Assembly (NCBI RefSeq): GCF_031344075.1
Contig: NZ_JAVJAN010000020.1
Coordinates: forward strand, 1 to 64,000
DNA length: 64,000 nucleotides
Reading direction: 5' to 3'
Origin: Clostridium aquiflavi
GTDB lineage: Bacteria; Bacillota; Clostridia; Clostridiales; Clostridiaceae
Shown here: one piece after another, positions 52,955 to 60,945 of the stretch
How positions within the stretch are numbered: position 1 is the stretch's first letter
Layout: each line of letters opens with the position of its first letter
Made by a program: the position numbers and the translations under genes
Notes under the pieces: generated by a model
Databases searched by the model: none
What the model was told of the DNA's origin: nothing
What the model saw: only the letters and a program-made list of their open reading frames with translations

Positions 52955-54106
52955 GTGGAGATAAAAAAATATAAAATAGATATTATATTCATAATAGTAA
53001 CTTTGGTTTTAGGCTTAGCTATTATATATTCATCAAAATTTATATTTACTGGTGGATTTATAGACGATAAGGCAAACCGAGGTGTTGAATATTATAAAGC
53101 ACAAGTAATTCAAGTTAACAAGGAAAATCTTAAAGAGGACAAGTATATCGATGATATAGAATTAGGTTATCAGGAAGTTAAATTAAAAATTCTAGATGGA
53201 CCATATAAAGATAGTGAATATAATGTACTTAATAATATAAGTAGGCTTTATAACACTAAGGTAAAGACTGGTAGCAAAGTTATAGCTGCGTTGTATATTA
53301 AAGATGGAAATATAAATGATATTATGATTTCAAGCTTTACAAGAAGTCATGTATTAATAACTATGGGAATGTTATTTTTAGTTTCAATATTATTAATAGG
53401 TGGATTTAAGGGAATTAAGGCAATTGTATCGTTAATATTTACAATAGTTTGCGTTATATATTTGATGTTACCATTAATGCTTAAAGGGGTAAGTCCTATA
53501 TTATCATCACTTATAGTTGCAGTTGTAAGTATAACTATAACTCTTATATTGATATCAGGAATAAATAGAAAGAGTACAGCAGCGATACTTGGAACTTTAT
53601 CGGGGGTTATTATTGCAGGTATATTTGCTTATGTATTTGGACTATGGGCTAATCTTTCAGGAGTAAATTTGACTGATGCAGAAAGCATTATGTATATATC
53701 TGAAACTACAGGTCTTAAAATAAGAGGAATAATGTTTGCAGGAATATTAATATCTGCTTTAGGCGCTGTAATGGACGTAGCTATGTCAATATCTTCATCT
53801 ATATTTGAAATTCATTCTATAAACAAAGATATGTCAATAAGTAATCTATTTAAAAGTGGGATGAATATAGGGAGAGATATAATAGGTACAATGGCTAATA
53901 CTTTAATTTTAGCTTTTGCAGGAGGCTCTTTAAATCTACTTATTTTAATATATTCTTCTAATATGACTTTTAATAGATTAATGAATCTAGATGTAATAGG
54001 GACAGAAGTAATTCAAGGACTTGCAGGAAGTATTGGAATAATATTAACGGTTCCAATAACAGCAATAGTTACTTCATATTTATGTAGATACAAAAAACAA
54101 ATATGA
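52955..54106 (+). CDS. YibE/F-like membrane protein
   Basis: This 383-aa protein, from a GTG start after AGGGGAGCG, has one N-terminal helix. A ~110-residue extracytoplasmic beta domain (VIQVNKENLK..., LKILDGPYKDSEYNVLNNI) and seven to eight helices (from ~130) follow. This is the YibE/F family layout, including the conserved GLKIRGIMFAGILISALGAVMDVAMSISSSIFEI block. The function is unknown, possibly transport. It stands alone between two secreted proteins. Confidence 0.88.
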   Translation: MEIKKYKIDIIFIIVTLVLGLAIIYSSKFIFTGGFIDDKANRGVEYYKAQVIQVNKENLKEDKYIDDIELGYQEVKLKILDGPYKDSEYNVLNNISRLYNTKVKTGSKVIAALYIKDGNINDIMISSFTRSHVLITMGMLFLVSILLIGGFKGIKAIVSLIFTIVCVIYLMLPLMLKGVSPILSSLIVAVVSITITLILISGINRKSTAAILGTLSGVIIAGIFAYVFGLWANLSGVNLTDAESIMYISETTGLKIRGIMFAGILISALGAVMDVAMSISSSIFEIHSINKDMSISNLFKSGMNIGRDIIGTMANTLILAFAGGSLNLLILIYSSNMTFNRLMNLDVIGTEVIQGLAGSIGIILTVPITAIVTSYLCRYKKQI

Positions 54107-54282
54107 TTTTTAATTTGTTAATGAATTGAATTCAAATAAGGTTTAAGTAAGTTTTTTTATTAAATAAATTATTAATCAGTTTTAAACTTAATGGTAGGTT
54201 AAGGACGTTATTTTTATTAAATCTAAAAGTTCAGTGGATTTAAAAATAATATCAGTTGAAATTATGGAAGGGGTAAAATTTT

Positions 54283-55635
54283 ATGAAAAGTGCTAGATTA
54301 AAAAAGATTATAGCAGCGGTAATGGCACTATCAATTGTGGCTTCTGTATCTCCAGTTGGAGCATCAGCAGCATGGAAGCAAGATAGTAATGGATGGTGGA
54401 ATGATAAGGGAAGCTCTTATTCTGTTAGCTGGGAAAATATAAATAACACATGGTATTACTTTGGACAAGATGGTTATATGAAAACAGGATGGGTAAATAA
54501 TAATGGAGCATGGTATTATACAGATGCTTCAGGTGCAATGAAGACAGGCTGGGTTAATGATGGTAGAAATTGGTATTATACTTCTCAAAGTGGAGCAATG
54601 CAAATTGGTTGGATCAATGATAATGGAACATGGTATTATGCTGATAGTTCAGGCATAATGAAGACAGGTTGGGTAAGTGATAATGGAAAATGGTATTATA
54701 CCTCATCAACTGGAGCAATGCAAACTGGTGTAGTTAAGGTTGATAATAAGGTTTATTCATTAAGTGAAACTGGAGCTATGCAAAAAGGTAATGTTGTTAT
54801 TGAAGGAAAAACATATATCTTCTCTGAGAGTGGAGAATGTGTAAGTGGTGAAGTTCCTAAGATAGCTAAAGAATTTGCTCAAGGAAATATAGATGTAACG
54901 ACAAACCAAAATGCAAATAACACTAATTATGGAACTGAACAAAAAAATGATACGGAAAAAGTTAATGATAATACAGAAAAAAAGTCAGGCGGTTCTAAAA
55001 AGCATCATAGTAGTTCAAATTCAAATTATTCAGATTTATCTAAGTTAAATATAGATAAACAAGACGTATCTTTTAATTATGAAATTAAAAATAACGCTGA
55101 ATATGATGTGAAATGTGAAATGTATAATTCAAATAATAAGATTGTAGATACTATAAAATGGGATAAGCCGGATAAAATAAATGGTTCAAAAGCTACTATT
55201 TTTATAACAGATATATTAGGGGAAATGAATCAAAATGATTATATAGTATCAAAAATTACGCCTAAAAAGGATGATGGTACAAGCTTTAGATCAGAAAAAA
55301 TGCAAGTTGTAAGTAAAGCTAAATTAAATAATGAAATAACTAATGTAAGTACTAAAAAAGAGGATAGTAAATTCAATTGTACAGTTCAAGGTAAGGGAAA
55401 CTTTGAAGAAGGAACTTATGTATTATATGGATTTGAATCTGATAATAGTGCATATGTAAAAACTGTTTACTGTGATGGTAATACTAATACATTGAAATTT
55501 AAAAATGTAGGATATAACTGGATTAAAAGTGGAGCAGCTAAGATGAAGCTTGCAAGAATTTATGATACTCAAAAAATAAGTGATAACTTGGGAAACTGTA
55601 AGGTTCAAGTTTCTGATTATTTTACTATGAAGTAA
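54283..55635 (+). CDS. secreted cell-wall-binding-repeat protein
   Basis: This 450-aa protein has a signal peptide (1-~30, GASA-AWKQ). Seven or so aromatic choline-binding-type repeats follow (~30-190, consensus GWVNDNGTWYYTDSSGAMKT). A low-complexity Asn/Lys/His linker (~195-240, KKHHSSSNSNY) leads to a C-terminal beta-rich domain (~250-450) of unknown type. The AWKQDSNGWW start also occurs in the genes at 23179 and 24444, so all three belong to one surface-protein family. A long terminator follows. The ATG follows TGGAAGGGGTAAAATTTT. Confidence 0.85.
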   Translation: MKSARLKKIIAAVMALSIVASVSPVGASAAWKQDSNGWWNDKGSSYSVSWENINNTWYYFGQDGYMKTGWVNNNGAWYYTDASGAMKTGWVNDGRNWYYTSQSGAMQIGWINDNGTWYYADSSGIMKTGWVSDNGKWYYTSSTGAMQTGVVKVDNKVYSLSETGAMQKGNVVIEGKTYIFSESGECVSGEVPKIAKEFAQGNIDVTTNQNANNTNYGTEQKNDTEKVNDNTEKKSGGSKKHHSSSNSNYSDLSKLNIDKQDVSFNYEIKNNAEYDVKCEMYNSNNKIVDTIKWDKPDKINGSKATIFITDILGEMNQNDYIVSKITPKKDDGTSFRSEKMQVVSKAKLNNEITNVSTKKEDSKFNCTVQGKGNFEEGTYVLYGFESDNSAYVKTVYCDGNTNTLKFKNVGYNWIKSGAAKMKLARIYDTQKISDNLGNCKVQVSDYFTMK

Positions 55636-55651
55636 GTTTACTCTCAACTAA

Positions 55652-55692
55652 AAAAGGTCCCAGCTGGTGACTGTCACCAGCTGGGACCTTTT
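55652..55692. terminator. strong bidirectional terminator
   Basis: A perfect ~20-bp inverted repeat (AAAAGGTCCCAGCTGGTGAC and complement) with a 1-nt spacer lies between two convergent genes. It is strikingly GC-rich for the region. Confidence 0.92.
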
Positions 55693-55696
55693 GTTC

Positions 55697-56389
55697 TTAT
55701 AGTTTTTCTAACATATTTTTAAGTATATTAGTTGAGTTTTTAACTGCAATTGGAGTGAATTTTTCGTAATCCATATGAGCTCCGTTATTTGCATTATCTG
55801 AAATTGATCTAATAACTACGAATGGAATTGAATTCAAGTAACAAACTTGAGCTATGCTAGCACCTTCCATTTCGCAAGAAATAGCGCCAAATTCTTTTTC
55901 AAGCCATTGAATTTTTTCTAAGTTAGCAACGAATTGATCTCCAGAAACTATCCTTCCTGTAAAGCTGTTTAGTTCAGATATTTCTTCACAAGATTTTTTT
56001 GCAGCAGAAACCATGTCTTTGTCACATTTAAAATCAAATGTATCAAGTCTTGGAATTTGCCCAATCTTATCTCCAAATGCTGAAGTATCCATATCGTGTT
56101 GTACTAAATTTTCAGCTACAACTATGTCACCTGGGTAAATATCTTTTCCAATACCACCAGCAACACCAACATTAATAACTTTATCAACATTGTATTCAGA
56201 TATTAATATTTGAGTACATACAGCTGAATTTACTTTACCTATTCCGCAAACAACAGCAACAACATTTTTACCTTTTATAGTTCCTTTGTGAAAAATCATG
56301 TTTGCTTTTTCTTTCTTTTCTTCAAGATTTAAATCTTTTAATAATATTTCTAATTCTTCTGCCATAGCAGCTATTATTCCAATTGTCAT
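55697..56389 (-). CDS. mtnN: 5'-methylthioadenosine/S-adenosylhomocysteine nucleosidase
   Basis: This 230-aa purine nucleosidase removes adenine from MTA and SAH, producing the precursor of autoinducer-2 and recycling methionine salvage products. It matches the Pfs family: MTIGIIAAMAEELEILLKDL, VVCGIGKVNSAVCTQILI, INVGVAGGIGKDIYPGDIV, SCEMEGASIAQVCYLN (Glu-Met-Glu) and RSISDNANN (catalytic Asp). The length is typical. Monocistronic on the minus strand with an AGGAGG site. Confidence 0.96.
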   Translation of the reverse strand: MTIGIIAAMAEELEILLKDLNLEEKKEKANMIFHKGTIKGKNVVAVVCGIGKVNSAVCTQILISEYNVDKVINVGVAGGIGKDIYPGDIVVAENLVQHDMDTSAFGDKIGQIPRLDTFDFKCDKDMVSAAKKSCEEISELNSFTGRIVSGDQFVANLEKIQWLEKEFGAISCEMEGASIAQVCYLNSIPFVVIRSISDNANNGAHMDYEKFTPIAVKNSTNILKNMLEKL

Positions 56390-56679
56390 AAAAATCCTCC
56401 TAAAAATAAATTACATTCTGTTAAGTTATAATTTATATTATAAACATTAAAAGAAAAACTTAATAGTAATTTTAATATTAATTAATGTTAAAATTATATC
56501 CAAGTTAGTTGAGTAGAATACTCTTATTTTATGATATAATATGAGCGAAAGATTTCATAGTATAATTTATCTTTTTATATAAGAAACTAAATTTATATAA
56601 TGTAGAAATTTTATAATATGATTTATTTAATAGGGTATGTTTTAAACAATATAAATTAAAGTTATAAGGAGAGAAGAAA

Positions 56680-57441
56680 ATGTTAGCACAACATTCTTTA
56701 TCAAGAACAGAATTGTTAATAGGAAAAGATGGTTTAGATAAATTAAAAAATAGTAAGGTAATGGTCTTTGGAATCGGTGGCGTAGGAAGTTACACTGTTG
56801 AATCACTTGCAAGAGCCGGAGTTGGAGAGTTAATATTAGTTGATGATGACACTATTTGTTTAACAAACTTAAATAGACAAATACATGCTACATATAATAC
56901 TATAAGTAAGTCTAAAGTTGAAGTTATGAAAGAAAGGATTCTTTCTATAAATAAGAGTTGTAATGTTATAACTCATCAAATGTTTGTCACTCAAGACAAT
57001 ATATCTGAGATAATTCCAGAAAATATTGATTATATAGTAGATGCAATAGATACAGTTTCAGCCAAACTTGGATTAGCAGAGTATTGTTATAAAAATGATA
57101 TAAAAATAATGAGTTCTATGGGTACAGGAAATAAATTGGATCCTACTCAATTTAAAGTTACAGATGTTTTTAAAACAAGCGTTTGTCCATTAGCAAAAGT
57201 AATGAGACATGAATTAAGAAAAAGAGGAGTACAAAAGTTAAAGGTAGTATATTCGGAAGAAATTCCTTTAAAACCTAAAGTAGAAGATGTTGTTACTTGT
57301 AAAACAGGATGTGTTTGTACAGGGGGAACTAAAAAATGTGCCATTAGGAGACAAATACCTGGAAGTATATCTTTTGTGCCACCAGTTGCAGGAATGATAA
57401 TTGCAGGAGAAGTTATAAAAGATATTTTAGGAATTAAGTAA
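56680..57441 (+). CDS. tcdA: ThiF-family tRNA t6A cyclisation enzyme (TcdA/YgdL-like)
   Basis: This 253-aa E1-like ATPase of the MoeB/ThiF superfamily dehydrates N6-threonylcarbamoyladenosine in tRNA to the cyclic form. The nucleotide motif is FGIGGVGSYTVESLARAGVG, followed by LVDDDTICLTNLNRQIHATY with the Arg finger. CCxxxC-like cysteines near the end (TCKTGCVCTGGTKKC) are seen in this group. The length and the SLSRTELLIG start match TcdA. Alternatives such as MoeB or HesA are less likely because no sulfur-carrier gene is nearby. Confidence 0.88.
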   Translation: MLAQHSLSRTELLIGKDGLDKLKNSKVMVFGIGGVGSYTVESLARAGVGELILVDDDTICLTNLNRQIHATYNTISKSKVEVMKERILSINKSCNVITHQMFVTQDNISEIIPENIDYIVDAIDTVSAKLGLAEYCYKNDIKIMSSMGTGNKLDPTQFKVTDVFKTSVCPLAKVMRHELRKRGVQKLKVVYSEEIPLKPKVEDVVTCKTGCVCTGGTKKCAIRRQIPGSISFVPPVAGMIIAGEVIKDILGIK

Positions 57442-57459
57442 TTAAGTAAAAAATTTATT

Positions 57460-57468
57460 TTATCCACA
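57460..57468 (+). promoter_or_regulatory. consensus DnaA box
   Basis: An exact TTATCCACA just after tcdA. Further related but imperfect matches (TTATCAACA at 57811, TGTGGATAG at 57826) lie in the same gap. Confidence 0.45.
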
Positions 57469-57782
57469 ATAAAAGTAGGATTAAATGTTTTATAAATTAA
57501 ATAACTGAAATAAGTGTATAATATCTAATGATTCTACTTATGTTTAGTGAATAGTATACAAATATACACTAGTTTTTATTTTTAAATAATATAAAACGTC
57601 TATAAATGTAAAAATAAGAATAATGTATATTTTATTTTTCTGTTTTTTAAGTATGCTTTAAGAAAAGACTTGAAAGAATATATGATTAGAAAACTAATTT
57701 TGTGCTTCTATCATATAGGCCAGTATATGACAAAAATGTGTAATAAATAACGAGCTTAATTTTAACTGGAATTTACATACTA

Positions 57783-57897
57783 CACAATATGTTGAGTATT
57801 TAAACAAAAGTTATCAACAACATATTGTGGATAGTGTTGATAACTTTATAAAAAACATAAAAATATCATGCGATAATAAAATATTGTATGATATTTT
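57783..57897 (+). promoter_or_regulatory. overlapping alternative hairpins upstream of the FUSC-like gene
   Basis: CACAATATGTTG (57783-57794) pairs perfectly with CAACATATTGTG (57818-57829). The AAAGTTATCAACA (57807-57819) / TGTTGATAACTTT (57835-57847) pair overlaps it, so the two are mutually exclusive. A third hairpin (AAAATATCAT 57860-57869 / ATGATATTTT 57888-57897) with a T-rich tail follows. This resembles an attenuator leader. No ligand class is recognised. Confidence 0.45.
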
Positions 57898-57953
57898 ATT
57901 TTATGGTAAAATGCTTTTTAACTCTTAAAAATCAAAAGAAAAAAGGTGATTAA

Positions 57954-59873
57954 ATGAAAAAGAAAATAGTATCACAAACGATATTATTTATATTTATAAT
58001 GGTATTTGTAATAACTTTTAAAACTATATTCGGAGATGACAATATATTAATAGGAGTTACTACCATAACGGGCATGCTATTATTCTTGACAAAAGATTTA
58101 ACATTAAATCCTGTAAAAAATACAGTAGGACTAATGGTTTTCAATGTTTTAATGGGGATAATTACGTATTTAGCATCAAGCAATATGTTCTTAGCCATAC
58201 CGCTTAATTTTATAAGTCTATTTATAATAGCATATAGACTGTGCTATAACTTAAATTCTCCTAGCTATATTCCATTTACACTTCAGTATTTATTTATGCT
58301 TTCTTTTCCAGTTACAGCTGATAAATTACCATTAAGATTATTATCATTAGCGTTTGGAGCTGTGTCTATTATGGCAATTCAATTAATAGCAAACAGAAAC
58401 AGAGTTTATAAAAAAGGTAATAAGCTTTTAGCAAAAAGTTGTACTAGTATGTTACAAAAGATTAGAGCTATTAGAAATAATGAGTCATTTGAAGAAATAG
58501 ATAATGAAATAAAATCTTCTATAAATGAATTCAGAAAAATTATTTATGATAAAAGAGCAGAGCATTTTTATATAACAGAAGAAAGTAGAATAAAACTAAA
58601 TATTTCCCTATCATTAGATAAATTAAATGTTCTCTTAGATGATATTGAAAGAGTTAAAAGAGGCGATGATATTGAACAAATCAATGAAATAAAAGAAATA
58701 GAAGACGATATAATAATATCAATTGATAATGTGAAAATATGTTTTGAGGATGAAAATAACTTAGAAAATTTAGATGCATTATTTAATGAACTATTAGAAA
58801 AATATAATGTAAAAAATTCTAATAACATTATTATAGCAAGAATGCTTAATTCGTTACATTTATTAAAAACTAGTTTATATGAACTAAAAGGTTTAGATAA
58901 GAAAAAATATAATCTTATTAATAAAGGTGATGAAATACCAAATCAATTTAAAGCAATGTATATTTTTAAAAAACATTTTGCACTAGATTCTCTAAGATTT
59001 TCTTATGCATTTAGATTAGGACTTGGTGTTGCTATTGGTGGATTTATAATGGATTATTTTAATTTATCAGAGGGAAGATGGATTATATTCACTATACATT
59101 CATTGGTTCAACCACATTATGAAGTATCTAAAGAAAAATTTAAGTATAGAATATTATCAACATTTGTAGGTACAGCTATAATTGCAACTTTATTTTACAT
59201 TTTTAAAGATTTAACTATGAGAACTATGATTATTATGATGGCTGGATATATAAGTGGATATATAAAGGAATATAAATATAATATGATATGCGTTACAATA
59301 TCAGCAATAGGTTCTGCAGCACTTATGGGTGGAACAGCTGTTTTAAGTATCAATAGAATTGTGTATGTTATAATAGGATCTATTATTGGACTATTATTAA
59401 GTAGATTTGTATTACAATATAAAGCTATGGATGCTAAAAAAGATCTTATAGAAATGAATGAAGGCGTAACGATAGAATTATTAAGAAGTATGGAAGAATT
59501 AATAGATGGAATGAAGCCAAACTATGATTTAATAAGAAATAATATTCTTATATCAACAATGATTGAAGAAAAGTTAAAATCTAATAATTTTGATGAAGAT
59601 AATGAAGAATTAATAAATTATATAAATTCTAATAGATTATTAGTTACTAATATATATGATTTATACACTTGGTTAGACAATAATAATCATTATAAAATAC
59701 GTGAAGATATAAGAACTATAATTAAAAATAAGAAAATTAATATTAAAGATAAAATATCATCTTTAGCAGATAAATTAGATAAAATTAAAGAGTTAAATAT
59801 AAAGGTGGCTCTTGTTGATTATATTGAAATTTTAAATGGCGTAAATAATTTAGATGATATTAGCGTTATATAA
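57954..59873 (+). CDS. FUSC/ArAE-like membrane protein
   Basis: This 639-aa protein has two hydrophobic blocks (~5-145 and ~345-470), separated by and followed by helical charged cytoplasmic stretches. The second block has YAFRLGLGVAIGGFIMDYF and EGRWIIFTIHSLVQPHYE. This is the FUSC (fusaric acid resistance)/aromatic acid exporter layout. Such proteins export aromatic acids or unknown substrates. The ATG follows AAAAAGGTGATTAA. The upstream leader has switch-like hairpins. Confidence 0.85.
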   Translation: MKKKIVSQTILFIFIMVFVITFKTIFGDDNILIGVTTITGMLLFLTKDLTLNPVKNTVGLMVFNVLMGIITYLASSNMFLAIPLNFISLFIIAYRLCYNLNSPSYIPFTLQYLFMLSFPVTADKLPLRLLSLAFGAVSIMAIQLIANRNRVYKKGNKLLAKSCTSMLQKIRAIRNNESFEEIDNEIKSSINEFRKIIYDKRAEHFYITEESRIKLNISLSLDKLNVLLDDIERVKRGDDIEQINEIKEIEDDIIISIDNVKICFEDENNLENLDALFNELLEKYNVKNSNNIIIARMLNSLHLLKTSLYELKGLDKKKYNLINKGDEIPNQFKAMYIFKKHFALDSLRFSYAFRLGLGVAIGGFIMDYFNLSEGRWIIFTIHSLVQPHYEVSKEKFKYRILSTFVGTAIIATLFYIFKDLTMRTMIIMMAGYISGYIKEYKYNMICVTISAIGSAALMGGTAVLSINRIVYVIIGSIIGLLLSRFVLQYKAMDAKKDLIEMNEGVTIELLRSMEELIDGMKPNYDLIRNNILISTMIEEKLKSNNFDEDNEELINYINSNRLLVTNIYDLYTWLDNNNHYKIREDIRTIIKNKKINIKDKISSLADKLDKIKELNIKVALVDYIEILNGVNNLDDISVI

Positions 59874-59898
59874 TGTAGAGATTATTTAATATTTGTTA

Positions 59899-59940
59899 AA
59901 AATACCACTTAATTTTATTAATTGAGTGGTATTTTTTTAT
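59899..59940 (+). terminator. terminator of the FUSC-like gene
   Basis: The stem AAATACCACTTAATT / AATTGAGTGGTATTT is followed by a T run. Confidence 0.88.
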
Positions 59941-59976
59941 TTGTTTTAAATAGAGATATGTAAAAATAGAATTTTA

Positions 59977-60004
59977 TTGAAAAAAATCATATATATGCTA
60001 TAAT
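59977..60004 (+). promoter_or_regulatory. sigma-A-like promoter of the csrA leader RNA
   Basis: TTGAAA (59977-59982) and TATAAT (59999-60004) are separated by 16 bp. A transcript starting near 60011 would run through the GGA-hairpin leader to the terminator at ~60307 or on into csrA. Confidence 0.6.
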
Positions 60005-60010
60005 TAGAAT

Positions 60011-60307
60011 GAGCGAGTTACATAATATATAATTTACCATAAAAGTTATTTATGCTCTTAGAAAAATTTTTAAAATAAGTATAAAGTGGATAATAAATCT
60101 TACGATAATATAAATATAAGATAATTCAGGATGAATTTAAATGTCTCAGGAAGAGGCTTGTCTTATAAAATAACAAGAAGTTATTTTACTTTAAATTTAA
60201 AAATTGTTCTCATTGCAAGATGCAATGAGAGTACTCAGGAGGAGCGTATAACCCTATTATAGTTAGCAGGAAGCTAATGAAATTAGGGTATGCTCCCATT
60301 TTTTTAT
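60011..60307 (+). ncRNA. csrA upstream RNA with multiple GGA hairpins (candidate CsrA-binding leader/sponge)
   Basis: Hairpins presenting GGA in the loop: AATTCA-GGA-TGAATT (60123-60137), CTC-AGGAA-GAG (60145-60155), CTC-AGGAG-GAG (60234-60244) and TTAGC-AGGAA-GCTAA (60263-60277). The last sits inside a long terminator stem (GGAGCGTA 60241 / TATGCTCC to 60296) ending in a T run. Perfect stems also occur at 60166-60188 and 60208-60230. CsrA dimers bind GGA in such loops. The fifth GGA overlaps the csrA ribosome binding site region (AGGGGGA). No Rfam class is recalled. The 5' end is inferred from the promoter. Confidence 0.65.
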
Positions 60308-60339
60308 TTATACGACAAGCGTTAGGGGGACTGTATTGA

Positions 60340-60501
60340 ATGTTAGTTTTAGGTCGTAAACCAGGTGAATATATAGTAATAGATGACAAAATAAAGGTTG
60401 CAGTAATAAGAAGTGAAGAAGGCAATTTAAGACTTGCAATTGATGCACCAAGAGAAATTAAAATCGTAAGAGGCGAAGTATACGAAAGTATGAGTAAATA
60501 A
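60340..60501 (+). CDS. csrA: carbon storage regulator CsrA
   Basis: This 53-aa RNA-binding protein (ATG 60340, AGGGGGA upstream) has CsrA hallmarks: MLVLGRKPGEYIVIDDKI with Leu4 and Arg6, LAIDAPREI, and VRGEVYE with Arg44. It is shorter than most CsrA proteins (about 60-75 aa) because the C-terminal tail is missing, but the RNA-binding strands are complete. In Firmicutes CsrA represses flagellin (hag) translation and is held by FliW. No fliW is in the window; hag lies downstream. Flanked on both sides by GGA-hairpin RNAs. Confidence 0.93.
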   Translation: MLVLGRKPGEYIVIDDKIKVAVIRSEEGNLRLAIDAPREIKIVRGEVYESMSK

Positions 60502-60534
60502 TATTTTCATATTTTATGTAAAATTTAATAATAG

Positions 60535-60610
60535 TACAAGCTCAGGAAGAGTGATTTTCATTAAATATTAGCAGGAAGCTAAGTTTTAATGAAGATCGCT
60601 CTTTTTTTAT
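60535..60610 (+). ncRNA. csrA downstream RNA/terminator with the same GGA hairpins
   Basis: CTC-AGGAA-GAG (60541-60551) is followed by an AGAGTGAT...ATCGCTCT stem with inner TTCATTAAA / TTTAATGAA. It encloses the identical TTAGCAGGAAGCTAA hairpin (60568-60582), then an eight-T run. Architecture and the 15-nt hairpin match the upstream RNA. It acts at least as the csrA terminator and may also bind CsrA. Confidence 0.65.
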
Positions 60611-60632
60611 TTCGATTTTGTCCCACAACGCA

Positions 60633-60773
60633 GTAGGAGAACTTTTAAAAGCAACTGACTATATAAGTATAGCTGAATCAAAGTCAATCATAGCTGATTG
60701 TAATAAATTAAATACTATGCTTGTATCAATAGTCAAAACGACAAAAGAGAATTTGAGAGCTATAGGAAAATGA
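60633..60773 (+). pseudogene. remnant of a four-helix-bundle (Avd/S23-like) protein
   Basis: There are 46 codons open to a TGA, without a start: VGELLKATDYISIAESKSII, then ADCNKLNTMLVSIVKTTKEN. This resembles the C-terminal half of four-helix-bundle proteins related to 23S-rRNA intervening-sequence/Avd proteins. No promoter or ribosome binding site, and it directly abuts the upstream terminator. Low-confidence family call. Confidence 0.4.
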
Positions 60774-60901
60774 GAGTTAAGGAAGTTTTTTAAAAGAAAA
60801 ACTGATAATTAATAAACTCTCAACTCTCCACTCTCAATTCTCAACTCAAAACTGTTAGTTATCCCGTAAGGGTTTCTATAAATATAAAAAAATAAATTAT
60901 G

Positions 60902-60937
60902 GTGGAAAAGGATGTCCACTTCAAAATTCAAGGAGGT
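60902..60937 (+). promoter_or_regulatory. CsrA-binding-like hairpin and SD in the flagellin leader
   Basis: GTGGA-AAAGGATG-TCCAC forms a 5-bp stem (60902-60906 / 60915-60919) with GGA in the loop. It lies 12 nt before the SD AAGGAGGT (60930-60937), which has a second GGA. Bacillus hag leaders have the same two-site plan (BS1 hairpin and SD) bound by CsrA, so flagellin translation here is likely CsrA-repressed. Confidence 0.6.
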
Positions 60938-60945
60938 ATTTTATT

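Noticed and set aside
57460..57850. Replication origin suggested by DnaA-box-like sites
   Set aside because: Only one perfect box, no dnaA/dnaN neighbour and no AT-rich DUE; the sites are better seen as part of hairpins or regulatory DNA.
60781..60865. CTCTCAACTCTCCACTCTCAATTC-like pyrimidine-rich stretch (and a reverse-complement-like block near 62420)
   Set aside because: Short, degenerate and non-coding; the pair could be a small inverted repeat around the flagellin gene, but too imperfect to claim.
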